Source: Acidobacteriota bacterium (GTDB lineage: Bacteria > Acidobacteriota > Vicinamibacteria > Marinacidobacterales > Marinacidobacteraceae). From it: a stretch of DNA of 64,000 nt. The notes beneath the pieces were generated by a model. It saw only the letters and a list, made by a program, of their open reading frames with translations. It had not been told where the DNA came from and did not search any database. The position numbers and the translations under genes were made by a program. The stretch lies in the NCBI GenBank assembly GCA_009840635.1, contig VXNL01000098.1:46846-110845 (forward strand), read 5' to 3'. This document shows, one piece after another, positions 42,768 through 51,215 of this stretch (its first letter is position 1; each line of letters starts with the position of its first letter).

Positions 42768-44036
42768 ATGCGGGTTCTGCTGGTCGGGAGCGGCGGACGC
42801 GAACACGCGCTGGCGTGGGCGATCTCACGAAGTCCTGAACTCGCGGAGCTGATCGCGGCGCCGGGGAACCCCGGGATGGGCCGGCTGGCCCGCCTCGCAC
42901 CGGTGGGCGCGGAGGACGTGAGTGGGCTGACCGACCTCGCGGCCGGCGAAGGTGTGGACCTGGTGGTCGCCGGGCCGGAGGCGCCGCTCGCCGCGGGGCT
43001 GGCCGATCGGCTGGCCGAACGGAACATTCCGTGTTTCGGGCCGCGGCAGAACGCCGCGCTGCTTGAGGCGTCGAAGGAGTTCGCCAAGGACTTCATGGGC
43101 CGGCACGGGATTCCGACGGCCCGCCACACCGTGGTCCGGGACGCGGAGGTGGCGCGCCAGGCGCTTCGTTCCGGGGAATACGGCGAGCAGCCGGTCATCA
43201 AGGCGAGCGGTCTCGCCGCCGGCAAGGGCGTGTTCCTGCCCGATGATCTGGACGCCGGCGAGCGGGACGCCACTCGGCTGCTCGACGGCAGCCTCGGCGA
43301 CGCCGGGAGTGCGGTGGTCATCGAGGAACGGTTGAGCGGACCGGAACTGAGCGTCTTCGCGATCAGTGACGGGACCCGGGTGGTCGCCTGCGGGACCGCC
43401 CAGGACTACAAGCGGCGTTTCGAGAACGACGAGGGGCCCAACACCGGGGGCATGGGAAGCCTGAGCCCGGGTCTTGGGGACACCGAAGCCACCATGGACC
43501 GCGTACGCCGCGAGATCGTGGAGCCCACGATCGCCGGCCTCCGCGCCGAGGGACGCGAGTACCGGGGCGTGCTCTACGCCGGCCTGATGCTGACCGCCGA
43601 CGGGCCCAGGGTGCTGGAGTTCAACGTGCGGTTCGGCGACCCGGAAGCGCAGACCCTCATGCCGCGGCTGGACTGCGACCTGCTGCCGCTCTTCTTGGGG
43701 GCCGCCACCGGCCGCCTTCCGGAGGGAACGGTCCGATTCCGTCCCGAGCGGGCCGTCACCGTGATCCTGGCGTCGGACGGGTATCCGGGGGCCTACCGGA
43801 AAGGGGTCCCGATCCAGGGTCTTCCGGGCGCGGTCGAAACCGGCGACGCCTTCGTGTTCCACGCCGGCACCCGCGCCGGCGCGGACGGGATCGAGACCGC
43901 CGGGGGCCGCGTGATCGGCGTCACCGGACTGGGCGCCGACTGGGCGGGCGCGCGGAGCGCCGCCTACCGCTGCGCCGATTCGATTAGCTGGGAAAAAAAG
44001 GCGTTCCGCACGGATATCGCCGTCACCGCAATCTAG
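42768..44036 (+). CDS. purD: Phosphoribosylamine--glycine ligase
   Basis: 422 aa ATP-grasp enzyme, second step of de novo purine synthesis. It starts RVLLVGSGGREHALAWAIS. ATP-grasp elements: PVIKASGLAAGKGVFLPDD, VIEERLSGPELSVFAISDG, DEGPNTGGMGSLSPG and VLEFNVRFGDPEAQTLMPR. Full length. It is followed by purE after 8 bp. Confidence 0.97.
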   Translation: MRVLLVGSGGREHALAWAISRSPELAELIAAPGNPGMGRLARLAPVGAEDVSGLTDLAAGEGVDLVVAGPEAPLAAGLADRLAERNIPCFGPRQNAALLEASKEFAKDFMGRHGIPTARHTVVRDAEVARQALRSGEYGEQPVIKASGLAAGKGVFLPDDLDAGERDATRLLDGSLGDAGSAVVIEERLSGPELSVFAISDGTRVVACGTAQDYKRRFENDEGPNTGGMGSLSPGLGDTEATMDRVRREIVEPTIAGLRAEGREYRGVLYAGLMLTADGPRVLEFNVRFGDPEAQTLMPRLDCDLLPLFLGAATGRLPEGTVRFRPERAVTVILASDGYPGAYRKGVPIQGLPGAVETGDAFVFHAGTRAGADGIETAGGRVIGVTGLGADWAGARSAAYRCADSISWEKKAFRTDIAVTAI

Positions 44037-44044
44037 GAGACAAC

Positions 44045-44551
44045 ATGACTTCCACCGGCAACCCCAAAGTCCTCATCGTGATGGGCAGCCCCTCCGACAT
44101 CGACGTCATGCGGGAGGCCAAGAAGGTCCTCCAGTCGCTCGGCGTTTCCTGCCGGATGGGGATCTACTCGGCCCATCGGACGCCCGGCCGGGCGGCCGCG
44201 CTCGCGGAGAGCGCGCGCGACAGCGGGGTCGTCGCGATCATCGCCGGTGCCGGGATGGCTGCCCACCTGGCGGGGGCGATGGCCGCCCGGACCATCCTGC
44301 CGGTCATCGGCGTCCCGCTGGCGGCGTCGCTCAGCGGTCTCGACGCCCTGCTCGCCACCGTCCAGATGCCCCCGGGGTTCCCGGTCGGCACCGTCGCGGT
44401 CGGCAAGGCCGGCGCCCAGAACGCCGCCCACTTCGCGGCGCAGATCGTGGCGCTCAGCGATCCGGAGGTCGCCGACAAGATCACCGCCTGGCGCCGCGCC
44501 AAGGCCGCCGCCGCCGAAGCCGCCTCCGACGAACTCGAAGCCGAGGACTGA
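44045..44551 (+). CDS. purE: N5-carboxyaminoimidazole ribonucleotide mutase
   Basis: 168 aa, class I Pur[20 protein letters not shown], the substrate loop YSAHRTPGR with the catalytic His, [17 protein letters not shown] and [19 protein letters not shown]. The C-terminus has an Ala/Glu-rich helical tail. No purK lies next to it. Two REP-like repeats follow. Confidence 0.96.
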   Translation: MTSTGNPKVLIVMGSPSDIDVMREAKKVLQSLGVSCRMGIYSAHRTPGRAAALAESARDSGVVAIIAGAGMAAHLAGAMAARTILPVIGVPLAASLSGLDALLATVQMPPGFPVGTVAVGKAGAQNAAHFAAQIVALSDPEVADKITAWRRAKAAAAEAASDELEAED

Positions 44552-44560
44552 GCGCGCGAC

Positions 44561-44610
44561 GGCTTGGAACGCCGGCTTCAGCCGGCACGCGCGGCGCCCC
44601 GCGCCGCGCA
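44561..44610 (+). repeat. REP-like palindrome, subfamily A
   Basis: Head GGCTTGGAAC, stem GCCGGCT-TC-AGCCGGC (44571-44586), second stem GCGCGGCGC-CCC-GCGCCGCGC (44589-44609). Confidence 0.85.
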
Positions 44611-44679
44611 CGGCCCAACCGTACCCAGAGAAGGCGGCTCCCACGTCGGCGCGAAGTTGAAGAGCGAAGGTAACGTGAC

Positions 44680-44731
44680 GGCTTGGAACGCCGGTCTCCA
44701 GACCGGCACGCGCGGCGCTCGGCGCCGCGCA
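44680..44731 (+). repeat. REP-like palindrome, subfamily A
   Basis: Head GGCTTGGAAC, stem GCCGGTCT-CC-AGACCGGC (44690-44707), second stem GCGCGGCGC-TC-GGCGCCGCGC. Compensating C-to-T and G-to-A changes in the first stem relative to the 44561 copy keep the pairing, which supports selection on structure. Confidence 0.85.
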
Positions 44732-44810
44732 CGTCGTGACCTCGCTCGAAACGGTGGCTCCCACCTCGGCTCGGGATTCAACAGCCCAGATGTCGTCGGC
44801 ACAAGCTGGC

Positions 44811-44853
44811 TATCCCTGAAGATCGGTTGTTGAGTACCCGGTTTTCAGGGATA
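44811..44853 (+). promoter_or_regulatory. Inverted repeat bracketing a putative promoter of the TonB receptor
   Basis: TATCCCTGAA (44811-44820) and TTCAGGGATA (44844-44853) are perfect 10-bp inverted copies 23 bp apart. Between and overlapping them are TTGAGT and TAACTC (16-nt spacing), weak -35 and -10 candidates. The layout suits an operator or a stem in the leader; the start codon is 27 bp further on. Confidence 0.5.
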
Positions 44854-44880
44854 ACTCCTGAACGCAGATTGGCCGGAGGC

Positions 44881-47508
44881 ATGAAGACAACAATGCGCAG
44901 ACAAACCTCCCGGCGATATCGAGACGCTGGCCTGGCGACGCTCCTGGCGCTTCTCCCGTCGCTGCTCGCCGCCCAACCCACGGGTTCCATCGCGGGCCGG
45001 GTCGTGGACTCGACCGGCAGCGCGCTTCCCGGGGCCACGGTGTCGCTGATCGGCGCCGGGCCGGCGGCCGAAGGACCACGGATCACGGCGGCCGACGGCA
45101 GCTTCGCGTTCGAGAAGGTCCCCGCCGGCGACTACCTGGTCGAAGCCGCTCTGTCCGGCTTCGAACCTCGCGGTGAACCGGTGTCCGTCGAGGCGGACGC
45201 GGTGGCGCGCGTCGATCTGACCCTCGAGATCAGCCGCCTGATGGAGTCCATCACCGTCGTGGCCGAGGAGCCGCGCAGCTTCGCCACGAACATCGTCGCC
45301 GAACCGATGGTCGCCCAGCAATCCCCGATCACGAGCGTGCTGGCCGTGGTGGACAACCTCCCCGGAGTGTCTATCCAGGAGGGAGACGCTTACGGGACGG
45401 ACGACTGGTCCACCAGCATTTCGATGCGCGGATTCCAGGTCAATCTCGACGAAGCCCAGATCGGCACCACGATCGACGGCATGCCGAACGGCACCTCGGA
45501 CTACTGGAGCGGATCCAAAGCGAACCGCTTCGTGGACCCGGCAAACATGGGTGGAGTCACCGTCTCCCAGGGGACCGCGGACATCGCCTCCCGTTCCATC
45601 GAGGCGCTCGGCGGGACCCTCGATTTCACCACCGACGATCCGGAGCACGAGCGGAAGTTCACGGCGGCGGTGGATCTCGGATCCGACGACGGCCAGCGGT
45701 TCTATCTGCGCGTGGACACCGGACACCTGTTCGGCCGCGAGGTCCGCGCCTGGGTTTCCGCGGTGCATCAGGAGAGCAGCGACTGGGTGCAGGGTTTCGC
45801 CCGCAGCGAGCGGGACCACCTCGCCGGCAAGGTCCAGGCCGAGGCTGGCCGGCTCGACCTGTCGGCGTACGTCTCGTACGACGACACCGACAACGCCTCC
45901 TACCAGCGGCTCACTTCCGAGGCCGAATACCGAAGCGATCCGCGCTGGGACCGCCTGACCGACACCTGGACCGATACGCCGTGGGTCAACCAGTTGTACC
46001 GCCTCGGGTGGGCCATTCCGCGCCAGAACGCATTCGGCTACCTGAAGGCCGACTTCGCCGCCACGGACGTGTTGTCGATCACCGGCGGCGCCTACTACCA
46101 CCGGCAGTCGGGCCGCGGCGACTGGCTGCCCCCGTACCTGGTGGACGTGACCGACGACGGTGGCGGTCCTGAATCCGAATTGACGCCGGGGTCCACCGCG
46201 CGGGGCGGCGCCCCGCTCGGCCAGGTCCATTTCGTGGATCCGGAGGGAGTCCCGCTGACGCCCCGGCCCGGGTGCGTCTCCTCGATCCAGTTCCCCTACG
46301 GCGGCGCCGGCCCGGAGTTCGACCCCGCGTGTTATCCGGATGAGGCGATCCCGGTGCAGTCCTACCGGCACAGCCACTACGGGAAAGAACGCGTCGGCCT
46401 CACCCTCGACGGGGACTGGTTCGGCGAACTCGCCATCGGCGGCAACCGGCTCCGCGCCGGCCTCTGGGCGGAGGACGGCCAGCGCGACCTCGGCCGGGAC
46501 TGGCACAAGATCACGGACGCGCGGGTGTCCTTCCGCTTCGACGACAACCCCTACTGGCAACAGTACGACTGGGAGTTCCCGCAGTCGATCATCAAGTGGT
46601 ACGTCGAGGACACGCTCTTCGCCGGCCCGCTGGCGATCAACGTGGGCGTGCGGCAATACCTGGTGGACGTGGGCCGAAGGGACCACTTCGGGGAGACGGC
46701 GGAACTGTCCGTTTCCTCCGATTCGGACCTGCTCCTCTCCGGGGGATTCACCTACACCGCACCGATCAGCGGGCTCGAACTCTTCGCCGGCTACGCGCAG
46801 AACTTCAAGTCGCTCTCGGACCGCCTGCTCGAGGTGCCGGGCCGAAGTCTCGAGGGACTCGAGCCCGAGACCGCGGACAACCTGGACTTCGGGCTCCGCT
46901 ACACCGGAGATCGCCTGGCGGCCACCGCCACCTACTACCGGATCGACTTCCAGAACCGGATCTTTTTCCTCTCCCCCCAGACGGCCGCCGGCCCGAACTA
47001 CCTCATCGCGGGAGGGGGCTCCTACTTCAATGCGGGCGGCATCGACTCCCGGGGGGTGGAACTGTCGGCAACGCTCCGTGCCACGGAATCCACCTCGGTC
47101 TATACGGCCTGGACCCGGAACGACGCGACCTACGTCGGCACCGGCGACCCACTGGTTTCGGCGGCCCAGGGCGTCCGGCCCGGGAGTCAGGTTGTCGGCG
47201 TCCCGCGCACGCTCGTCGTGGTCTCCGCCGATCACAGCGGCGAACCGGTCGCCGCCGGCATCTCGGCGAAGTACACCGGGGCGCGGGGCATCACGCTGGA
47301 CGGGTCCTGGAGCGCGGACGCCTACTGGCTCCTCGACGCCTACTTCCGGTGGTCGGCCGGCCGGATCAGCCAGCGGTTTCAGGGTCTCGAAGTGGCGCTG
47401 ATCGGCAACAACCTGCTCGACCGGGCCTACCTCGCGACCATCGGCGGCCAGGCCGCGTTCCTCGGCGCCCCCCGCACCGTCTCGCTGAACGTGACGGCGT
47501 CGTTCTGA
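44881..47508 (+). CDS. TonB-dependent receptor with carboxypeptidase-regulatory domain
   Basis: 875 aa from the ATG at 44881, which follows a GGAGG. A signal peptide (ATLLALLPSLLAAQP) and a carboxypeptidase-regulatory-like domain (GSIAGRVVDSTGSALPGATV, GSFAFEKVPAGDYLVEA) come first. A plug follows (VLAVVDNLPGVSIQEGD, ISMRGFQVNLDEAQIGTTID), then a 22-strand-type barrel with TonB-receptor motifs late (ELFAGYAQNFKSLSDRLLEV, LEGLEPETADNLDFGLRY, YYRIDFQNRIFFLSP). It ends RTVSLNVTASF, the usual terminal aromatic strand. Unlike the receptor at the left edge this one looks like the classical siderophore/small-ligand branch (LDFGLRYTGDRLA). The ligand is not known. Confidence 0.92.
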   Translation: MKTTMRRQTSRRYRDAGLATLLALLPSLLAAQPTGSIAGRVVDSTGSALPGATVSLIGAGPAAEGPRITAADGSFAFEKVPAGDYLVEAALSGFEPRGEPVSVEADAVARVDLTLEISRLMESITVVAEEPRSFATNIVAEPMVAQQSPITSVLAVVDNLPGVSIQEGDAYGTDDWSTSISMRGFQVNLDEAQIGTTIDGMPNGTSDYWSGSKANRFVDPANMGGVTVSQGTADIASRSIEALGGTLDFTTDDPEHERKFTAAVDLGSDDGQRFYLRVDTGHLFGREVRAWVSAVHQESSDWVQGFARSERDHLAGKVQAEAGRLDLSAYVSYDDTDNASYQRLTSEAEYRSDPRWDRLTDTWTDTPWVNQLYRLGWAIPRQNAFGYLKADFAATDVLSITGGAYYHRQSGRGDWLPPYLVDVTDDGGGPESELTPGSTARGGAPLGQVHFVDPEGVPLTPRPGCVSSIQFPYGGAGPEFDPACYPDEAIPVQSYRHSHYGKERVGLTLDGDWFGELAIGGNRLRAGLWAEDGQRDLGRDWHKITDARVSFRFDDNPYWQQYDWEFPQSIIKWYVEDTLFAGPLAINVGVRQYLVDVGRRDHFGETAELSVSSDSDLLLSGGFTYTAPISGLELFAGYAQNFKSLSDRLLEVPGRSLEGLEPETADNLDFGLRYTGDRLAATATYYRIDFQNRIFFLSPQTAAGPNYLIAGGGSYFNAGGIDSRGVELSATLRATESTSVYTAWTRNDATYVGTGDPLVSAAQGVRPGSQVVGVPRTLVVVSADHSGEPVAAGISAKYTGARGITLDGSWSADAYWLLDAYFRWSAGRISQRFQGLEVALIGNNLLDRAYLATIGGQAAFLGAPRTVSLNVTASF

Positions 47509-47516
47509 GCCGCGGC

Positions 47517-47549
47517 GGGGCGCCGGGCAGGGTCTGACCACGGCGCCCC
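47517..47549. terminator. GC-rich hairpin between convergent TonB receptor and rlmN
   Basis: GGGGCGCCG (47517-47525) and CGGCGCCCC (47541-47549) pair perfectly over a 15-nt loop, and flanking GCGGCG/CGCCGC extends the stem with a small bulge. There is no T-run; a likely bidirectional terminator. Confidence 0.55.
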
Positions 47550-47565
47550 TCGCCGCCCGGCCGAT

Positions 47566-48687
47566 TCAGGCGGGAGTGGCGGCCAGCTGACCACACGCCG
47601 CGAGCACGTCCCGGCCACGGCTCCGGCGGAGGGTGGCGACGAATCCCGCGGCCGAAACCTTCCCCAGGAAGCGCTCGGCGTCCTCCTCGGTACCCGGCCG
47701 GTGCGGCGGTCCGGGCGCCGGGTCGGCCCAGGGGTTGAAGGCGATCAGGTTCACATGGGGACGGATCCCGGACGCGGCCAGCCGGCGCAGTTGCCGCAGG
47801 AGTTCCCGGGCGTCCTGCGGGCGGTCGTTCTCGCCACCGAGGAGGACGTACTCGATCGTGACGCGGCGGTTGGAGGGCGGCAGGTTCTCCAGCGCCTCGA
47901 AGATCTCCGGCATCCGGTGGCGGCGGCCGATGGGCATGAAGCGGCCGCGCGTTTCGTCGTCACCGGCGTGGAGGCTGATCGCGATCCCCACTTGGGGCGC
48001 CACGGCGCCCAGGCGGCCGATCTCCTCGGGCAGGCCCACCGTGGACACGGTGATCCGACGCGGCGGAATGGCGAAGCCCTCGGGGTCGGTCAGGAGGGCG
48101 AGCGAAGCGGTCACGCCGTCCGTGTTGAGGAGGGGCTCTCCCATTCCCATGTAGACGACGTTCCGGCGCCCCCTGGTGGCCGCCGGGGCGGCGCATTCCG
48201 CGAGCAGCACCTGGGCGGCGATCTCGCCGGGAGTGAGATTGCGGCGGAACGCGATGGCGCCCGAGCGGCAGAAGGTGCACGCCAGCGGGCAGCCGACCTG
48301 GGTGGAGACACACACCGTCAGGTCGGACGCGTCGCCTGCCGCGCCCTGCGCTCTTCCTGACTTTTCCCCCGCCGCGTCTCGCCGGCTGCCGATCGCCACG
48401 GTCTCGACCAGCAGGCCGTCTTCCAGTTCGATCAGCAGCTTGACGGCGCCGTCGCCGGACTGGGACGACTCCACGACCCGGGGATGCGCAATCCGGAAGC
48501 GGGAGGCGAGTTCGTTCCGCAGGGCCGCGGAGAAGTCGGTCATCTCCTGGAAGTCGGTCTGGCCGTGCCGGTAGAGGTGGCGGAAGAGCTGGCGGCCCCG
48601 GTAGGACGGGAGGCCGAGGTCTTCCGCGAGCTGGATCAACTCGGCGCGGGAGAGGCCGTAGAGGTCTTGCACTGCGGGGATCACCAT
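47566..48687 (-). CDS. rlmN: 23S rRNA (adenine2503-C2)/tRNA (A37) methyltransferase
   Basis: 373 aa radical-SAM enzyme that methylates A2503 of 23S rRNA and A37 of some tRNAs. The cluster-binding motif is CPLACTFC (CxxxCxxC). Also present: STQVGCPL, RNVVYMGMGEPLLN, RITVSTVGLPEEIGRL, ISLHAGDDETRGRFMPI and EYVLLGGENDRPQDA, and the second catalytic Cys late (VLAACGQLAA). N-terminal GLPSYRGRQLFRHLYRHGQT is family-typical. It carries a short linker (AGEKSGRAQGAAGDASD) not usual in the family. Confidence 0.96.
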   Translation of the reverse strand: MVIPAVQDLYGLSRAELIQLAEDLGLPSYRGRQLFRHLYRHGQTDFQEMTDFSAALRNELASRFRIAHPRVVESSQSGDGAVKLLIELEDGLLVETVAIGSRRDAAGEKSGRAQGAAGDASDLTVCVSTQVGCPLACTFCRSGAIAFRRNLTPGEIAAQVLLAECAAPAATRGRRNVVYMGMGEPLLNTDGVTASLALLTDPEGFAIPPRRITVSTVGLPEEIGRLGAVAPQVGIAISLHAGDDETRGRFMPIGRRHRMPEIFEALENLPPSNRRVTIEYVLLGGENDRPQDARELLRQLRRLAASGIRPHVNLIAFNPWADPAPGPPHRPGTEEDAERFLGKVSAAGFVATLRRSRGRDVLAACGQLAATPA

Positions 48688-48710
48688 AACGTCCGGGCGG
48701 CGGCGCAGCG

Positions 48711-48765
48711 CGCGTTGCGCCGGCCTGCGGCCAACGCGTGCCGGCTGAAGCCGGCGTTCCACGCC
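48711..48765 (-). repeat. REP-like palindrome, subfamily A
   Basis: On the minus strand GGCGTGGAACGCCGGCTTCA begins the element; stem GCCGGCT-GA-AGCCGGC lies at plus 48740-48755. The second, bulged stem is CGCGTT/AACGCG plus GGCC/GGCC (48711-48738). Confidence 0.8.
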
Positions 48766-48799
48766 GTACACACCGTGAGAGCACGTGGGGTTGCGATGT

Positions 48800-48850
48800 G
48801 CGCGGCGCGGAGCGCCGCGGTGCCGGTCTGGAGACCGGCGTTCCAAGCCG
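48800..48850 (-). repeat. REP-like palindrome, subfamily A
   Basis: On the minus strand: CGGCTTGGAAC, stem GCCGGTCT-CC-AGACCGGC, then a second stem of CGCGGCGC/GCGCCGCG. It shares the T/A-changed first stem with the copy at 44680. Confidence 0.82.
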
Positions 48851-48870
48851 GGGGTGCAACCACGCAGATC

Positions 48871-48887
48871 GGCGTTCCAAGCCGGTA
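48871..48887 (-). repeat. Partial REP-like element (head only)
   Basis: GGCGTTCCAAGCCGGTA on the plus strand is the reverse complement of the subfamily-A head; the palindromic body is missing. Confidence 0.5.
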
Positions 48888-48889
48888 CG

Positions 48890-48905
48890 CCACAACCGGT
48901 TGTGG
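48890..48905. promoter_or_regulatory. Perfect 16-bp palindrome, possible operator
   Basis: CCACAACC-GGTTGTGG, no central spacer, 40 bp upstream of the -35 box of the metallo-beta-lactamase-fold gene. The layout is that of a dimeric regulator site. Confidence 0.35.
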
Positions 48906-48945
48906 TGGGCGTCCCCGGAACCCCCAACATCTTGGGGTTCGGGCG

Positions 48946-48975
48946 TTGACCCAAAGCGCGGGCGGGTGCTACGCT
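48946..48975 (+). promoter_or_regulatory. Promoter of the metallo-beta-lactamase-fold gene
   Basis: TTGACC (48946-48951), 18-nt spacer, TACGCT (48970-48975), 52 bp before the ATG at 49028. It may also drive the purB-purS-purQ-purL genes downstream. Confidence 0.55.
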
Positions 48976-49027
48976 CGCGCCTTCCCGTCCACGGTGGCCG
49001 CCACCCTCTTCTGACCCGGTTTTCGTC

Positions 49028-49900
49028 ATGGAAATCAGCCTGCGTGTCCTCGGCTCCGGCAGTTCCGGAAATGCGGCGCTGGTCTCCGGCGGGCCCACCA
49101 CCCTGCTTGTGGAAGCGGGGCTTTCCTGCCGGGCGCTGGAGAAGCGGATCGCGGAGGCCGGACGCACGCCGTCCGACATCGCCGCGGTGCTCGTCTCCCA
49201 CGAACACGGGGACCACTGCCGGAGCGCCACCACCTTTGCGGTGCGCCACGGGATTCCCGTCGCCTGCACCGAAGGCACCTGGAACTGCCTGATCTCGCGG
49301 AACGGGGCCGAGACTCCCGAGTGGCTTCCGCTCGTCCCGCGTGAGAGCCGCCGCATCGGAACGATCACCGCCACCCCGTTCCGGACGCCGCACGACGCGG
49401 TGGACCCCATCGGCTTCCGGTTCGAGCGCGGCGGCGCCGTCCTCGTCCACGCGACCGATTTCGGCCACCTCTCCGAGGAGATGGAAGAAGCCATCGAAGG
49501 CGCCTCGGTTTTGCTCATCGAATCGAACTACGACGAACAACAGCTCTTCGAGAGCCGCTATCCGTTCGCCATCCGGCAACGGATCGCCTCCACCCGGGGC
49601 CACCTCTCGAACGGCGCCCTCGCCATGTATCTCCGGAGGCGGCTCCCCCTCTCGGTGAACACGGTGGTGCTCGCCCACCTCTCGGAGAACACCAACACTC
49701 CCGAACTCGCACTGCGGACCGCCCGCACGGCCCTCGATGCCGGCGGACGGCGCGAGGTGCGGCTGCTGGTAGCCCGGCGTCACGACCTGACGGAGGAACT
49801 CTGGACCCGGCCGGTACGCGCCGCTCCGAAGGCCCCGGAAACGCCGGTGGTCAACCGGTTCCTGAACCCGGTACCGCTGCGAGCGCCCACGCTGTTCTGA
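49028..49900 (+). CDS. Metallo-beta-lactamase-fold hydrolase (WalJ/YycJ-like)
   Basis: 290 aa. RVLGSGSSGNAALVSGGPTT opens the fold and VSHEHGDHCRSA carries the HxHxDH zinc motif (about 57-62). LVHATDFGHLSEEM gives the bridging Asp, and LIESNYDEQQL and STRGHLSNGALAMYL follow. This is the YycJ/WalJ group, putative nucleases linked to cell-wall and DNA processes. It ends 4 bp before purB, so it is probably the first gene of that purine operon. Confidence 0.9.
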   Translation: MEISLRVLGSGSSGNAALVSGGPTTLLVEAGLSCRALEKRIAEAGRTPSDIAAVLVSHEHGDHCRSATTFAVRHGIPVACTEGTWNCLISRNGAETPEWLPLVPRESRRIGTITATPFRTPHDAVDPIGFRFERGGAVLVHATDFGHLSEEMEEAIEGASVLLIESNYDEQQLFESRYPFAIRQRIASTRGHLSNGALAMYLRRRLPLSVNTVVLAHLSENTNTPELALRTARTALDAGGRREVRLLVARRHDLTEELWTRPVRAAPKAPETPVVNRFLNPVPLRAPTLF

Positions 49901-49904
49901 TTCG

Positions 49905-51215
49905 GTGCTCACCGATCGCTACGTCCGCCCCGAGATGGGGGCGATCTGGACCGACGAAGCCCTCTTCGCTTCCTGGATGGAGGTCGAGGTCGCCGCCGCC
50001 GAAGCGATGGCGGCCGAGGGGATCGTCCCGGCAACCGCCGCGGCCGCCATTCGGGAGCGGGCTGGCTTCGACATCGGCCGCATCCGCGAGATCGAGAAGA
50101 CCGTCCAGCACGATGTGGTGGCATTCACCCAGTCCATGGCGGAGCACGTGGGGGCCGAGGGACGCTGGATTCACTTCGGGCTCACCAGCTCGGATGTCGT
50201 GGACACCGCGCTCGCCACTCGCCTCGTCCGTTCGGCGGACCTGATCCTGCGGCGGGTCGAGGAACTCCGCCGGATTCTCCGCCGACGCGCCGAAGAACAC
50301 CGCCGGACCGTCATGGTGGGGCGGACCCACGGCGTGCACGCGGAGCCGATGACCTTCGGCATGAAGCTCGCCCTCTGGTGGGCGGAGATGGGGCGCAACC
50401 ACCGCCGCCTCACCGCGGCCCGGGAAGCCGTCTCCGTGGGCAAGCTCAGCGGCGCCGTCGGCACCTTCGCCCACCTGCCGCCGAGCGTCGAGAAACGCGT
50501 CTGCGACGCGCTCGGCCTCCGGCCCGCCGCGATCTCCACCCAGGTCGTCCAGCGCGACCGGCACGCCGAACTGGCGGCGGCGCTCGCCATCCTCGCCGGC
50601 ACCCTCGAGAAGATCGCCACCGAGATCCGGAACCTCCAGCGCACGGAGATCCGCGAACTGGAAGAGCCCTTCGGCCGCGGCCAGAAGGGCTCCTCGGCGA
50701 TGCCCCACAAGCGGAACCCGGTGGGCTGCGAACAGGTCTGCGGCCTCGCCAGGATCATCCGCGCCAACACCCTGCCCGCCATCGAGAACATCGCGCTCTG
50801 GAACGAACGGGACATCTCCCATTCGTCCGCGGAGCGGATGGCGATTCCGCAGAGCTTCCTGCTCACCGATCACATCCTGGTCCGCATGACCCGGATCCTC
50901 GACGGACTGGTGGTGCGGGCGGACTCGATGCTCGAGAACCTGAGCCGGATGAACGGCATGGTGTTCAGCGGCCAGGTGCTGCTCGACCTCGCCGCGAAGG
51001 GGATCTCGCGCGAGGACGCCTACAAGCTGGTGCAGGGTGCGGCCATGCGGCTTTGGGAGCACGGCGGGACGCTCCGGGAGCGGCTCGACGAGGACGCAGG
51101 GATCACCTCTCGCCTGAGCCGCGAAGAGCTGGACGCCGCGTTCGATCTCGACGTTCAGCTCCGCCATCTGGACACGGTCTTCGAGCGGGTCTTCGCGGAA
51201 GGTAACGGCGCATGA
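49905..51215 (+). CDS. purB: Adenylosuccinate lyase
   Basis: 436 aa, GTG start. It cleaves SAICAR and adenylosuccinate, releasing fumarate. The fumarase-superfamily signature GSSAMPHKRNPVGCEQ is present, as are HFGLTSSDVVDTALA, GRTHGVHAEPMTFGMK (catalytic His) and SAERMAIPQSFLL. Full length. Its stop overlaps purS (ATGA). Confidence 0.97.
   Translation: MLTDRYVRPEMGAIWTDEALFASWMEVEVAAAEAMAAEGIVPATAAAAIRERAGFDIGRIREIEKTVQHDVVAFTQSMAEHVGAEGRWIHFGLTSSDVVDTALATRLVRSADLILRRVEELRRILRRRAEEHRRTVMVGRTHGVHAEPMTFGMKLALWWAEMGRNHRRLTAAREAVSVGKLSGAVGTFAHLPPSVEKRVCDALGLRPAAISTQVVQRDRHAELAAALAILAGTLEKIATEIRNLQRTEIRELEEPFGRGQKGSSAMPHKRNPVGCEQVCGLARIIRANTLPAIENIALWNERDISHSSAERMAIPQSFLLTDHILVRMTRILDGLVVRADSMLENLSRMNGMVFSGQVLLDLAAKGISREDAYKLVQGAAMRLWEHGGTLRERLDEDAGITSRLSREELDAAFDLDVQLRHLDTVFERVFAEGNGA

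Larger units (their letters stand above)
44552..44880. other. Intergenic region with tandem REP-like units and an inverted repeat
   Basis: 329 bp between purE and a TonB receptor. Two REP-like units begin at 44561 and 44680, 119 bp apart. The spacers after them are also alike (GGCTCCCACGTCGGC and GGCTCCCACCTCGGC), so a unit of about 119 bp has been duplicated in tandem. An inverted repeat at 44811-44853 precedes the receptor. GGAGG before the ATG at 44881 is the ribosome site. No gene is seen. Confidence 0.6.
48688..49027. other. Divergent intergenic region rich in repeats
   Basis: 340 bp between rlmN and a metallo-beta-lactamase-fold gene. It holds two full and one partial REP-like copies on the minus strand (48711, 48800, 48871), a perfect 16-bp palindrome (48890-48905), a 7-bp stem GAACCCC/GGGGTTC (48918-48940) and a plus-strand promoter (48946-48975). 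No gene is seen. Confidence 0.6.

Noticed and set aside
44561..44795. Possible CRISPR array
   Set aside because: There are only two units, the repeats are palindromic REP-type with matching spacers, and no cas genes are present.
44780..44880. Cobalamin or other riboswitch before the TonB receptor
   Set aside because: No B12-box-like conserved core was found and the leader is too short; only a simple inverted repeat is present.
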